A program made the position numbers and the translations under genes. Below are positions 16,778 to 24,893 of a DNA stretch of 48,661 nucleotides, one piece after another. Every line of letters starts with the position of its first letter. Position 1 is the first letter of the stretch. The DNA comes from Syntrophomonas sp. UBA5432 (lineage in GTDB: Bacteria > Bacillota > Syntrophomonadia > Syntrophomonadales > Syntrophomonadaceae). The stretch covers positions 1 to 48,661 of the forward strand of contig DIRQ01000037.1 of NCBI GenBank assembly GCA_002424365.1, in the 5' to 3' direction. The notes beneath the pieces were generated by a model that saw only the letters and a program-made list of their open reading frames with translations, did no database searches and was not told the origin of the DNA.

Positions 16778-17959
16778 CTAATCCCTTCGCAGAGCCTCGA
16801 TAGGGTCCAGATTGGCAGCTTGATTGGCGGGTAGAATGCCAAAAACAATACCAATAGTGGCCGAGAAGGTAAATGCCAGTAAGACAGTAGTCCAGGAAAC
16901 TAGTGGCGGCCACTTGGCCAGGGCGGATATAAGGAAAGCACCACCTATACCCAGAGTCATGCCTATTATTCCTCCAAGGAGGCAGAGAACTATAGCTTCA
17001 ATTAGAAACTGAATCAGGATATCCCGGCGACGGGCACCCAGGGCCATACGTAATCCAATTTCCCGGGTGCGTTCCGTAACTGATACCAACATAATATTCA
17101 TAACCCCGATACCACCTACCAGCAGGGAAAACCCGGCAATAATTCCAATCACCAGAGTCATTACACCCGTTACTTTATTTACTGCTTGAATCTCTTGTTC
17201 CATATCCATGCCTTGATATAAGTCTTCACTGTGGTGGCGTTTTTCCAGTACTTTAATACTGCTTTGCATGGCCGTCTTAACATCTTCTGGACTACGGGTA
17301 CCCCCTTCTATATAGGATATGCCGCCATTAGGGTAAATATCCAGCCAGACTCGAGTAGGAATATAAATTACTTTAGTTCCCATGCTAAACATAGAATTTT
17401 CGGCCTTGAGCAATCCGCAGACTACCAGGGCCTGATTACCGATAACTATTCTTTTTCCCAGGGCATTATCCCGGGGAAAAAGTTCCTGAGCCAATTCCTC
17501 ATCAATCACTACTACCCTTCTTTTGCCCTGGCAATCACTGTTATTAAGGAAACGGCCTGCGGTTATCTTCAAAGGATGTAATCGGGCATAGTCGGCTTCT
17601 GTACCCAGGATTTGGGCAGTTTTAGATTTGTTCCTGCCTTTAATTGTGGAATAAGTCTGGGCACAAGGGAGCAAATATTCCAGTTCCGGGACATTGGCCT
17701 TTATAATCTCTATATCCTGCATGGTAAATTCCTTGCCGGTGGGAAGTTCATCCCTGCGCCAGTCCACCGTAATATAAAACAAATTGCTGCCAAATTGCTC
17801 CATTTCCTTCATAATTGATTGCTGCCCACCCTGACCAACTGCAACTACGGCAATTACTGCCGCAATACCAATCATTATACCCAGAGTGGTCAGAATAGAA
17901 CGCAACATATTTGCCCGGATAGAATCCCATGCTACCCGTATGCTTTCACCTAGGTTCAT
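16778..17959 (-). CDS. MacB-like ABC transporter permease (FtsX domain)
   Basis: A membrane protein of 393 residues. One N-terminal helix (about 15-38, after NMLRSILTTLGIMIGIAAV) is followed by a large extracytoplasmic domain (about 40-260). Three more helices (about 265-290, 315-340 and 355-380) form the FtsX-like domain with the conserved VGGIGVMNIMLVSVTERTREIGLR segment. It is the stand-alone permease type in which the ATPase is a separate gene, here overlapping by 4 bases upstream. With a MacA-like adaptor upstream, it would form a tripartite-type exporter for peptides, lipids or drugs. Gram-positive relatives work without an outer-membrane channel. The substrate is unknown. Confidence 0.94.
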   Translation of the reverse strand: MNLGESIRVAWDSIRANMLRSILTTLGIMIGIAAVIAVVAVGQGGQQSIMKEMEQFGSNLFYITVDWRRDELPTGKEFTMQDIEIIKANVPELEYLLPCAQTYSTIKGRNKSKTAQILGTEADYARLHPLKITAGRFLNNSDCQGKRRVVVIDEELAQELFPRDNALGKRIVIGNQALVVCGLLKAENSMFSMGTKVIYIPTRVWLDIYPNGGISYIEGGTRSPEDVKTAMQSSIKVLEKRHHSEDLYQGMDMEQEIQAVNKVTGVMTLVIGIIAGFSLLVGGIGVMNIMLVSVTERTREIGLRMALGARRRDILIQFLIEAIVLCLLGGIIGMTLGIGGAFLISALAKWPPLVSWTTVLLAFTFSATIGIVFGILPANQAANLDPIEALRRD

Positions 17960-18678
17960 ATATCACCACCACCTTCAACAGCAGATGGTTCTATAAGGTG
18001 AGGATTGAGTATTTCGTCATTTACCAACTTACCATCACGAAAGGTTAAGACTCTACGGGCAAAAGCAGCTATATCTTCTTCATGGGTAACCAGTACGATG
18101 GTGGTATTCTCCTGGTAGAGTGACTGAAAAAGGTTCATAATCTCAAGGCTGGTGGCACTATCCAGGTTACCGGTGGGCTCATCGGCCAGAATAATATCCG
18201 GATTATTTACCAGAGCACGGGCAATGGCTATACGTTGGCACTGGCCTCCAGAGAGTTCCGAGGGACGGTGATGGATTCGATCCAGCATCCCTACCCGACC
18301 AATACAATCAAGGGCACGGGTATTGCGTTCATCTTTATTTACTCCGGCATAAAGCATAGGCAACTCTACATTGCGCAGTGCGGTCATGCGGGGCAGCAGG
18401 TTATAATTTTGAAAGACAAAACCAATTTTTTGGTTGCGAACGGTTGCCAGCTGGTCACTGTTCATACTGCTGACTTCAACTCCACCCAGCCAGTAGGCTC
18501 CGGAACTGGGGGTATCCAGGCATCCCATTACATTCATCAGGGTTGACTTGCCTGAACCGGAAGGACCCATTATCGCAACGAAGTCTCCTATCTCAATGTG
18601 TAAATCAACATCCCGCAGGGCGTGAACCGGGTTGGAATGAGGTCGATAAATCTTATTTATCTGCTCCATTTTAATCAT
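17956..18678 (-). CDS. MacB/LolD-type ABC transporter ATP-binding protein
   Basis: An ATPase of 240 residues. The start is ATG 18678 (MIKMEQINKIY), eight bases after AAAGGA; a longer frame from 18735 overlaps the adaptor gene and does not fit the family. Walker A GPSGSGKST is at about 38-46, then the Q-loop FVFQNYNLL, signature LSGGQCQR, Walker B ILADEPTGNLD and switch VTHEED. Its start overlaps the end of the adaptor gene by 8 bases, and its end overlaps the permease by 4. The three genes are therefore one translationally coupled unit. Confidence 0.95.
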   Translation of the reverse strand: MIKMEQINKIYRPHSNPVHALRDVDLHIEIGDFVAIMGPSGSGKSTLMNVMGCLDTPSSGAYWLGGVEVSSMNSDQLATVRNQKIGFVFQNYNLLPRMTALRNVELPMLYAGVNKDERNTRALDCIGRVGMLDRIHHRPSELSGGQCQRIAIARALVNNPDIILADEPTGNLDSATSLEIMNLFQSLYQENTTIVLVTHEEDIAAFARRVLTFRDGKLVNDEILNPHLIEPSAVEGGGDI

Positions 18679-19993
18679 GATTATCATCCTTTGGGGTTGC
18701 AGCCGGCATAGTTGCCTTACGTACCTTTTGCCCATCCTTAAGCCCGGTTGGCGGGTCTAAAATAAGCAAGTCTCCCTTATTTAACCCTTTGATTACTTCC
18801 AGGTAGAGTTCTCCTTCCACACCGGTAGTTACTGTCTGCAGGCGGGCTTTGCCATCATCATAAACCCATACCTGCTTTTTCCCTTTGCTTTTCTGCAGAG
18901 CCTCATAGGGAATCACCAGGCGTTTCTTTTCAGCTACACTGATAATCTCCAAATCCGCAGAATAACCAGCTTTTAAACGGCCGGATTTGTCTTCTACACT
19001 AACCCCAACCGGCACTTCTACCTGGCGGGTATTATTAGTCTCTTTTATCCGGGCCAGGCCTGCTACTTCAGTTACTTTCCCACTAAATTTCTTTCCCGTC
19101 AGGGCGGCGGCTTCTATAAGTACCTTTTGCCCTGGTTTCACCCGGGTAGCATCGGCTTCACTTACACCAACTTTAACCTGCAGGCGTTCAGGTTGTCCTA
19201 TGATAATAAATTTGTCTCCGGTTTTAATCATATCGCCGGGGCGGTTTTCCAGATTCAGTACTACACCATCTATATCAGCTTTTATTATATAATGAGATAT
19301 TTCTTCCTCGGCTGCTTGGACTGTAGTTTGAGCCTTGCTCAGATTAGCTTCAGCTGCTTTGCGTTCGGCTCCCCGGGGGCCGTTGCAGAGTATATCATAG
19401 TTTTTTTGAGCCTTGAGGAAGGCTGCTTCCTCAACCATCAATTCCTGGCGGGCTATCTCCATTTCCTGAGCGCTGACAGCTCCTGCGGTATATAGTGATT
19501 CTTTACGCTGCCAATCTTTCTGTTTGTTTTCATAGGCTGTTTTGGCCTGTTCGAATTCTGCCTCACCAATTGCCAGATCCTCACCAGATGGCGTTATAAG
19601 GCCTTTATAATTTGCCTCTTCACTTGCCAGGCTAGCTCTGGCATCAGCCAGCATTCTTTCCTCCGTAACACATTCCAGAACCGCCAGAAGTTGTCCCGCC
19701 TTAACCCGATCTCCAGTTTTTACATATAACTGCTTTAATATCCTGGTATCGCGGGCAACTACTTCCTGTTTTTCTTGCAATTCTATACTCCCGCTGGCAT
19801 ATACCTTTTCCCCCATACTCTTCTCTTCTACTTTAGCGGTATGTACCAGTTGACCGGAATAGCTGTGATTACGCCATAAGTTCAGACCTACTATGAGAGC
19901 GATAACTATTATAATGAGTACTATTTTGAATATCGGTGTTTTGCTTATAGCTTTTACGTCCAGGGCAGGCACCTTACAAGTCACTCCTCGCAT
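18671..19993 (-). CDS. MacA/HlyD-type membrane fusion (adaptor) protein
   Basis: A protein of up to 440 residues. An N-terminal membrane anchor (about 23-40, FKIVLIIIVIALIVGL) is followed by the first half of a lipoyl-like domain (VVARDTRILKQLYVKTGDRV). A long helical hairpin lies at about 115-215, then the second lipoyl half (IKADIDGVVLNLENRPGDMI), a beta-barrel and a membrane-proximal domain. It would link the MacB-like permease to its substrate. The ATG at 19993 has no clear ribosome-binding site. A GTG at 19972, 11 bases after an AGGAG, is a reasonable alternative start that keeps the anchor. Confidence 0.93.
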   Translation of the reverse strand: MRGVTCKVPALDVKAISKTPIFKIVLIIIVIALIVGLNLWRNHSYSGQLVHTAKVEEKSMGEKVYASGSIELQEKQEVVARDTRILKQLYVKTGDRVKAGQLLAVLECVTEERMLADARASLASEEANYKGLITPSGEDLAIGEAEFEQAKTAYENKQKDWQRKESLYTAGAVSAQEMEIARQELMVEEAAFLKAQKNYDILCNGPRGAERKAAEANLSKAQTTVQAAEEEISHYIIKADIDGVVLNLENRPGDMIKTGDKFIIIGQPERLQVKVGVSEADATRVKPGQKVLIEAAALTGKKFSGKVTEVAGLARIKETNNTRQVEVPVGVSVEDKSGRLKAGYSADLEIISVAEKKRLVIPYEALQKSKGKKQVWVYDDGKARLQTVTTGVEGELYLEVIKGLNKGDLLILDPPTGLKDGQKVRKATMPAATPKDDNHD

Positions 19994-20155
19994 TTACCAT
20001 TGAGTAGGAATTCATTAGTATAATAATTACCGGGCATACGCAACCACGAATGAAAAACTCACCCCTACCCCTGATTCCTCACTCTAGATAATTAATCAGT
20101 TTCTAAATTCGAAGTTATTTACAAGACAATTATGTCATTAGCGCCTATTTTCGTT

Positions 20156-20866
20156 TTAGACCATGGTGCTCATTTTTAAGGCACCATAATAACTGGTACC
20201 CAGTGCATAGATTAGCCATATCAGAAAAACATAGATGCCTACCTTCTTAACTTCGCTCTTCATCAGGATAGCTCCTCCCAGGGCAGCCAGATAAAGACTC
20301 CATAACATAAAGGGGTCAATCCGGGCAGCAAGCATGGCGGGAAAAGTAAAGGTATCAGGAGGAAAAAAGAGATACAGAGTTGTAGAAACATTACCGAAGC
20401 TCTCTACCGGGGTTGTCAGTCCTATAATAAGCGCTATCAGGCAAGATAGCAGCATGGGTAGGTAGGCATAGACACAGACCGCAAACAGCTTGCGGTACTG
20501 TACCTTATCTCCGGTAAAAGCGTTAAACAACTTAAGTAACAGGGCGACTATTAAGGCAAATAGAAGTGGCATCAGCAAGGCCCCCGCTATAGTGCCTATA
20601 ACTGCAGTGGTACCCACCAAGTTTATGGCTTCCGGGCTGGAAAGAGCCGGATTATCGGGCATCCGCTGTAGCTGCATTATACTGAATTCTCTCATTTTTG
20701 ATAACAGGGGCAAAGCGGCAACTAAACTTATACTCGAAATTATGAGTAAAGCGGCGAGCCAGGAATGATTACGCTGAAGATCCACAAAAACACGGCTCGG
20801 ACTGGTAAAAATACGGGACAATCTCTGCCCCAGCGATAGGGTATCAGTATTAAGTTCCAGTTCCAT
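20156..20866 (-). CDS. Yip1 family membrane protein
   Basis: A protein of 236 residues. The first 30 are cytoplasmic and contain the family-like FTSPSRVFVDLQRNHSW; five hydrophobic segments follow (about 38-55, 80-118, 130-152, 172-196 and 208-228). It matches bacterial Yip1-domain proteins, whose function is not settled. It starts with a strong AAGGAGG ribosome-binding site and is the first gene before the MacA-like adaptor, 162 bases away. That gap holds an inverted GAGTGAGGxxTGAGG motif (about 20062-20090) but no clear promoter. Such proteins are often found beside MacAB-type exporters, so a role as an accessory subunit is plausible but unproven. Confidence 0.82.
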   Translation of the reverse strand: MELELNTDTLSLGQRLSRIFTSPSRVFVDLQRNHSWLAALLIISSISLVAALPLLSKMREFSIMQLQRMPDNPALSSPEAINLVGTTAVIGTIAGALLMPLLFALIVALLLKLFNAFTGDKVQYRKLFAVCVYAYLPMLLSCLIALIIGLTTPVESFGNVSTTLYLFFPPDTFTFPAMLAARIDPFMLWSLYLAALGGAILMKSEVKKVGIYVFLIWLIYALGTSYYGALKMSTMV

Positions 20867-21166
20867 AGTGTGTACCTCCTTGTTTGGTTATCGGGGATAT
20901 CATATTTCTTTTTTATTATATAACATAGTCCATGTTATATGGTCATACCTCCCTTCCAGGATACGCTTAAATATAGCATTTCTTACAGACATATAGTGAT
21001 ATATTATAGCCTGGTATAGCCTATGCTCCAGTACTATGTTAACTAGAAAGATTTTGCTGCGGCTTATGCGTATTTTTGAAAGGTAGTTTCTGGCCTTGAT
21101 TTGTTGGTTTTATTGCCGCCTTAACTTTTTCCTTGGTTGGGTTGGCTACCCCTTATCTTACCGAAT
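20867..21166. other. Intergenic region upstream of the Yip1/MacAB operon
   Basis: 300 bases between the eIF-2B-family gene and the Yip1 gene (both minus strand). It includes the promoter/operator palindrome at 20915-20940. The part from 20941 to 21166 has no recognisable gene, and I found no strong terminator for the eIF-2B gene. Confidence 0.5.
20915..20940 (-). promoter_or_regulatory. Promoter -10 with overlapping palindromic operator
   Basis: On the minus strand TATAAT (20920-20915) is a perfect -10 box about 50 bases before the Yip1 start. An inverted repeat, ATATAACAT and ATGTTATAT with a 5-base spacer (20918-20940), overlaps this box and fills the spacer toward the -35 position, where no good -35 box is seen. 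A repressor or activator site at the promoter of the efflux operon is the simplest reading. Confidence 0.5.
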
Positions 21167-21976
21167 TTATCTCCTTTCCGTAATAATTCCGGTCAAATAG
21201 GCCGCAGGTACGGTATCAAAACCCTCTTCCGATACAGGAAGTTTTTGAGTTGTAAACTTGAGTGTTTCACAGAGAACATAAACGGGGAGGTTTTTAGCGG
21301 AATCAAAGGCTGCTCGTGCCATCTTCAGGCTGGGATAACCGTTTATCAGGGAACCATCGGCCAGAACAGTGTCAGCACCGAGTAAAATCAGGTCGGCCCC
21401 TTTTATTAAACTTTCTATATTTCTATCTGGAAACGCTTGACCAGAGATACCCTGTTGAGCTAGTTCTCTCACCAGGAGTTCTCCATAGGCGGGGTGATGC
21501 GGTGAAAGTTGGGACTGAGCTGCCAGCAGGTTAAAAGACTTGCCCAGGCGCCAGGCCTGCAGGAGGCAAGCAATTACGATTGAGCTATAACTGCAGGTCA
21601 TGATAGTCATTTCCGAATAAACGAGGGAAGCTCCGTTTTCTATGACTTGTTGCCGGGAGGTTTCAAGTTCATTGATGCAATCCCGGGCAAGCTTGGCTGC
21701 TATTTGACGAAGGGCAGGCAAGTCGGGGGATAGGGAAAGCTGTTGCTGCAGTTTATTCCGGTATTGATTAATAGCATTGGTAATGGAAACCATGGTTGGA
21801 CGGCAAAGCGCCAGTTCAGAAAGCAGGGAGGACATAAGTGCCTGAAAAGCATCTATATTATCGGAAGAATCATACAGAGTAGTTTGCTCAATAAGTTCCA
21901 GGGCCAGTCTGGTGAGTTGGCTGGCTCCATGTTGACGGTCATTTCTGATTTTATCAACTGCTGCTTTAAGATTCAT
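21167..21976 (-). CDS. eIF-2B / ribose-1,5-bisphosphate isomerase family protein
   Basis: A protein of 269 residues. The N-terminal helical half (about 1-110) is followed by a Rossmann-like half. It contains SEMTIMTCSYSS, the PxRNIESLIKGADLILLGAD segment and the family hallmark VLADGSLINGYPS...ARAA. The family (PF01008) includes eIF-2B alpha/beta/delta, methylthioribose-1-phosphate isomerase and archaeal ribose-1,5-bisphosphate isomerase. It is shorter than the methylthioribose isomerase group (about 340), and I cannot assign the substrate. It lies 63 bases after a NUDIX gene on the same strand, so both are probably one transcript. The ribosome-binding site is GGGAGAGAG. Confidence 0.82.
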   Translation of the reverse strand: MNLKAAVDKIRNDRQHGASQLTRLALELIEQTTLYDSSDNIDAFQALMSSLLSELALCRPTMVSITNAINQYRNKLQQQLSLSPDLPALRQIAAKLARDCINELETSRQQVIENGASLVYSEMTIMTCSYSSIVIACLLQAWRLGKSFNLLAAQSQLSPHHPAYGELLVRELAQQGISGQAFPDRNIESLIKGADLILLGADTVLADGSLINGYPSLKMARAAFDSAKNLPVYVLCETLKFTTQKLPVSEEGFDTVPAAYLTGIITERR

Positions 21977-22039
21977 TGTACTCTCTCCCAGGCTTTATCC
22001 CTCTCTTTTCTAAAAGGAGCCACTATTATTTTGCAGATT

Positions 22040-22444
22040 CTACTTTACTCTCTCCCAGGCGGAATAGAGACCAGGTACGGTACTATAGTTTGTGATATCT
22101 TCTGGTTCAATCCATCTGCACTCGCTGTGCTCCCAGTCAATTTGAATCTTGTCTGGCTTTTCTACCTGGAAGCGGAACGGGTGCACCACCCAAACCTTAC
22201 CCAGGGTCTCGTCTATTACCTCCAGGGGTAAACCTTCTTGAAGCAGCTTCACTTCATCTTTATTCAACCCGGTTTCTTCACTGATTTCCTGCAAGGCCTG
22301 CTCCAGGGGGCTTTGCCCTGGTTCAATATAGCCGCTGATTCCGGCCCACCTTTGGGTATAAGAACCCACCTGCCCACTGCGGCATAGAAACAGTATTTTA
22401 GCCTTATTTTCGAGAAAACATGTTACCACGTGCGTTTCTTTCAT
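22040..22444 (-). CDS. NUDIX hydrolase with altered Nudix box
   Basis: A protein of 134 residues that would hydrolyse a nucleoside diphosphate linked to another group. The Nudix box at residues 38-60 reads GYIEPGQSPLEQALQEIS then EETGL. The spacing is perfect, and the three metal-binding glutamates (53, 56 and 57) are kept. The box glutamate at position 7 is Gln44, and the usual Arg before the glutamate is Gln52. Trp33-Ala-Gly-Ile-Ser precedes the box. The eIF-2B-family gene follows. Fusions of NUDIX and eIF-2B domains are annotated in haloarchaea (from memory), so a shared substrate or pathway is likely. Confidence 0.88.
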   Translation of the reverse strand: MKETHVVTCFLENKAKILFLCRSGQVGSYTQRWAGISGYIEPGQSPLEQALQEISEETGLNKDEVKLLQEGLPLEVIDETLGKVWVVHPFRFQVEKPDKIQIDWEHSECRWIEPEDITNYSTVPGLYSAWERVK

Positions 22445-22476
22445 ACCGTGCCCTCCATTTGCATAAGCCTATTTTA

Positions 22477-22505
22477 ATTATAAGCATTAAAAAAGTATTG
22501 CTCCA
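22477..22505 (-). promoter_or_regulatory. Promoter of the NUDIX gene
   Basis: On the minus strand a perfect TATAAT (22482-22477) is preceded by 17 bases and a weak -35 box TGGAGC (22505-22500). The start codon is 33 bases downstream of the -10 box, with a GGAGGG ribosome-binding site. Confidence 0.5.
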
Positions 22506-22508
22506 GAA

Positions 22509-22685
22509 TTACTTTGTTGTCCAGGCCTTAAGTGCGGTAATAGTAGCCAGAACTAAAAATATACAACCCAAAACCCACTCGATTATTGGAGCGTAGGTAA
22601 AAAAGGATTTAGCTGCTTGCCCAAAAATTACTGACGCGCTGAAACACAAACAGAATATAACCGTCCATTTTTGATATTTACTCAT
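22509..22685 (-). CDS. Small membrane protein (58 residues)
   Basis: ATG 22685 is eight bases after GGGGAGG, a strong site; an in-frame GTG nine bases earlier is too close to it. The product has a short basic N-terminus (MSKYQKW) and two hydrophobic helices (about 8-24 and 33-53) joined by a short loop, ending in KAWTTK. I do not recognise a family. It follows the flotillin gene on the same strand by 140 bases with an inverted repeat between them. It may belong to the membrane-stress group or be separately expressed. Confidence 0.7.
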   Translation of the reverse strand: MSKYQKWTVIFCLCFSASVIFGQAAKSFFTYAPIIEWVLGCIFLVLATITALKAWTTK

Positions 22686-22712
22686 GTTAAACACCTCCCC
22701 GGATAAACTCCT

Positions 22713-22757
22713 TGACCCGGATGGTTATAAAATTTAATTTCATAGCTATCCGGGTCA
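22713..22757. repeat. Inverted repeat between flotillin and small membrane protein genes
   Basis: TGACCCGGAT (22713-22722) and ATCCGGGTCA (22748-22757) pair perfectly. The stem can extend about six more pairs with G-U pairs, leaving a 13-base AT-rich loop. Neither strand has a T run after it, so a terminator is not well supported. An RNA-processing or partial termination signal after the flotillin gene is possible. Confidence 0.55.
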
Positions 22758-22825
22758 TTAATTGATATGATTAAGGGCTCTATTTTCTGTTTTAGAAAAT
22801 TTAAATTTATTTGGGGATAGTAATA

Positions 22826-24307
22826 TTATTTTTCCGTTTCCTGAAGCAATGCAGTGTTAGTAGACTTCTGAGTTAGATATTTAATCATTTCAGTTAAATC
22901 AATGCCAGATACACTCTTTACCATATCTGGAGCAGTGGCCATTAAGGAGGTTACATAATTGCTTAACCGGGTGGCACCTGCTCCATTACCTGTATCAACT
23001 ACGGTTAGATTATCAATGGAATTCAATGGTTCGGCAATCCTGGACGCCAGTTCCGGTAGCATTTTAATGACAATATCAAGAACTGCTGCTTCTCCGAATT
23101 TCTCAAAGGCTTCGGCCAGTTTCTGTTTGGCTTCGGCTTCGGCCAGACCACGTAGACGAATAACCTCGGCTTCAGCAGTACCTTTGGCTCGCTCAGCATC
23201 TGCAATTGCCATACCCTCCAGGCGCTTTTGCTCGGCATTGGCTTTGGCTTCAGCCTCAATTCTATATTGTAAAGCATCTGCTTCCCGCATGTGTTTGGCT
23301 TTATCTGCCTCAGCCGCCTGTTCTACTGAGTACCGGTCAGCATCGGCTTTTTTCTTAACTTCAGCATCATATTGTTTCTGTCTGCGTAAGATTTCTTTCT
23401 CCTGTAAATCAATTTCCCGATCTTTACGAACCAACTCTACTTTCATCTTTTCTTCGACAACTACCTGTTCCGAACGGGCCTGTTGTATATTGTAAGCCTG
23501 GTCGGCTTCAGCTTTGGCAGTATCCTGTTCTCTTTTAAATGCAGCAATTTTTAATTCCTTTTCTTTAGCAGCCTCTGCTACTTTTGTATCTCTAAGCAAC
23601 TCTGCCTTTTGTCCTTCTTCGTCTGCAAGTGCCTTTTGAATACGGGCATCACGAATTGCCTCGGCTTCGCCAATTTCCGCGTCCCGTTTAACTGCTGCTA
23701 TTCTGGGTTTTCCCAGAGCATCCAGGTAGCCTTGTTTGTCACGTACATCTTTTATTGTAAAAGATACAATCTGCAGACCCATTTTCTTGAGATCGTTGGC
23801 AGCAACTGCCTGGACTTCCTGAGCAAATTTGTCACGGTTGCGATAGACTTCTTCAACTGTCATGGTTCCTAATATAGCTCTAAGATGTCCTTCCAAAACT
23901 TCCTGAGCTTCTAACCGAAGAGCTTCAGTGGGTTTGCCCATAAACTGTTCCGCAGCGGTAACCACATCGTCGGTTGATCCTCCAATTTTAATAATGGCTA
24001 CTCCGTCTGCCAAAACTGGTACACCTTGTTCAGTGTATACTTCTGGAGTTGTGACATCCAGTTTGTGAGATAACAAGGATAAGAAGTTACACTGCTGAAA
24101 AATCGGCAGAATAAACGCTCCGCCACCGCGAACAACCTTGATTTTTCTACCCGGATCATCGGAAAGAACATTTTTACTGCCCAAATATGACCCGGTTACT
24201 ATCATGGCCTCATCGGGCCCAACAGTTTTGTACCTTGCCCAGAAGGCCAGGCCCAGAATAATAATAACCACTATGACAATAAGTGGAATAGTTACAAACC
24301 CAAACAC
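22826..24307 (-). CDS. floT: Flotillin (FloT/YuaG-like)
   Basis: A protein of 493 residues, the usual size. An N-terminal membrane hairpin or helix (about 5-24) is followed by an SPFH/band-7 domain (about 30-200, including RVVRGGGAFILPIFQ-type sequence and LEGHLRAILGTMTVEEV). A long Ala/Glu/Lys coiled coil with many EAEA repeats follows (about 200-385), then a C-terminal oligomerisation region. Flotillins organise membrane microdomains and influence membrane fluidity. The next gene upstream encodes a NfeD-type protein, the classical YuaF-YuaG pairing of B. subtilis, and PspA is upstream of that. AGGAGG lies before ATG 24307. Confidence 0.96.
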   Translation of the reverse strand: MFGFVTIPLIVIVVIIILGLAFWARYKTVGPDEAMIVTGSYLGSKNVLSDDPGRKIKVVRGGGAFILPIFQQCNFLSLLSHKLDVTTPEVYTEQGVPVLADGVAIIKIGGSTDDVVTAAEQFMGKPTEALRLEAQEVLEGHLRAILGTMTVEEVYRNRDKFAQEVQAVAANDLKKMGLQIVSFTIKDVRDKQGYLDALGKPRIAAVKRDAEIGEAEAIRDARIQKALADEEGQKAELLRDTKVAEAAKEKELKIAAFKREQDTAKAEADQAYNIQQARSEQVVVEEKMKVELVRKDREIDLQEKEILRRQKQYDAEVKKKADADRYSVEQAAEADKAKHMREADALQYRIEAEAKANAEQKRLEGMAIADAERAKGTAEAEVIRLRGLAEAEAKQKLAEAFEKFGEAAVLDIVIKMLPELASRIAEPLNSIDNLTVVDTGNGAGATRLSNYVTSLMATAPDMVKSVSGIDLTEMIKYLTQKSTNTALLQETEK

Positions 24308-24322
24308 ATATACTCCTCCTTT

Positions 24323-24850
24323 TTAATTATCTTGATAACGAAAAACATTAACAACGCCATCTTTAATATCAGCTACCACTACCCGGGTTCCTGTTGCAAA
24401 CTCCTCTCCATCACAACTACAGGCAATGTGATTGGTATTGCCTGCACCAATTTTAATTAAAACTTCGCCAAATCCATGTTCAGGAACGGGTACTGTTACG
24501 GTACCAATCTTCCCGACCAGCTCTGACATAGTATAACTATTTGAGGTTTCAGCGTTCTTCATTGGCTTGACATAGATGAAATAAACAAATATTGATAAAG
24601 CAATGGCAATTATCAGAGATAAAATAGCTATGGTCAGTGTTCCCAGGGAGGTTAGACGTTCAAGCATTATACCGGCCCCACCAAACGCAGTGATTCCACC
24701 GACAATTACCATAGGGCTTAGAAAGTCAAGATGATCGAAGGATAGGGAATCCAAGCCGCTGAAGATATCTCCCAACAGGTCCCCGAAAATAATTGTTACT
24801 ACCGCAAAAAAAATGCCACCGTAAAAACAACCCCAATATACTGTTTGCAC
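24323..24850 (-). CDS. NfeD-type membrane protein (YuaF-like)
   Basis: A protein of 175 residues with three or four hydrophobic segments (about 4-26, 44-62, 66-92) and a C-terminal OB-fold domain (about 110-172) with MSELVGKIGTVTVPVPEHGFGEV and GTRVVVADIKDG. NfeD proteins of this short type lack the protease domain and partner with flotillins in membrane microdomains. Flotillin is encoded 15 bases downstream and PspA 43 bases upstream, all on the minus strand. Confidence 0.9.
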   Translation of the reverse strand: MQTVYWGCFYGGIFFAVVTIIFGDLLGDIFSGLDSLSFDHLDFLSPMVIVGGITAFGGAGIMLERLTSLGTLTIAILSLIIAIALSIFVYFIYVKPMKNAETSNSYTMSELVGKIGTVTVPVPEHGFGEVLIKIGAGNTNHIACSCDGEEFATGTRVVVADIKDGVVNVFRYQDN

Positions 24851-24893
24851 CAGTCTTCCCCCCCCTTGCCGAACAGTTATATTATGATTACCT

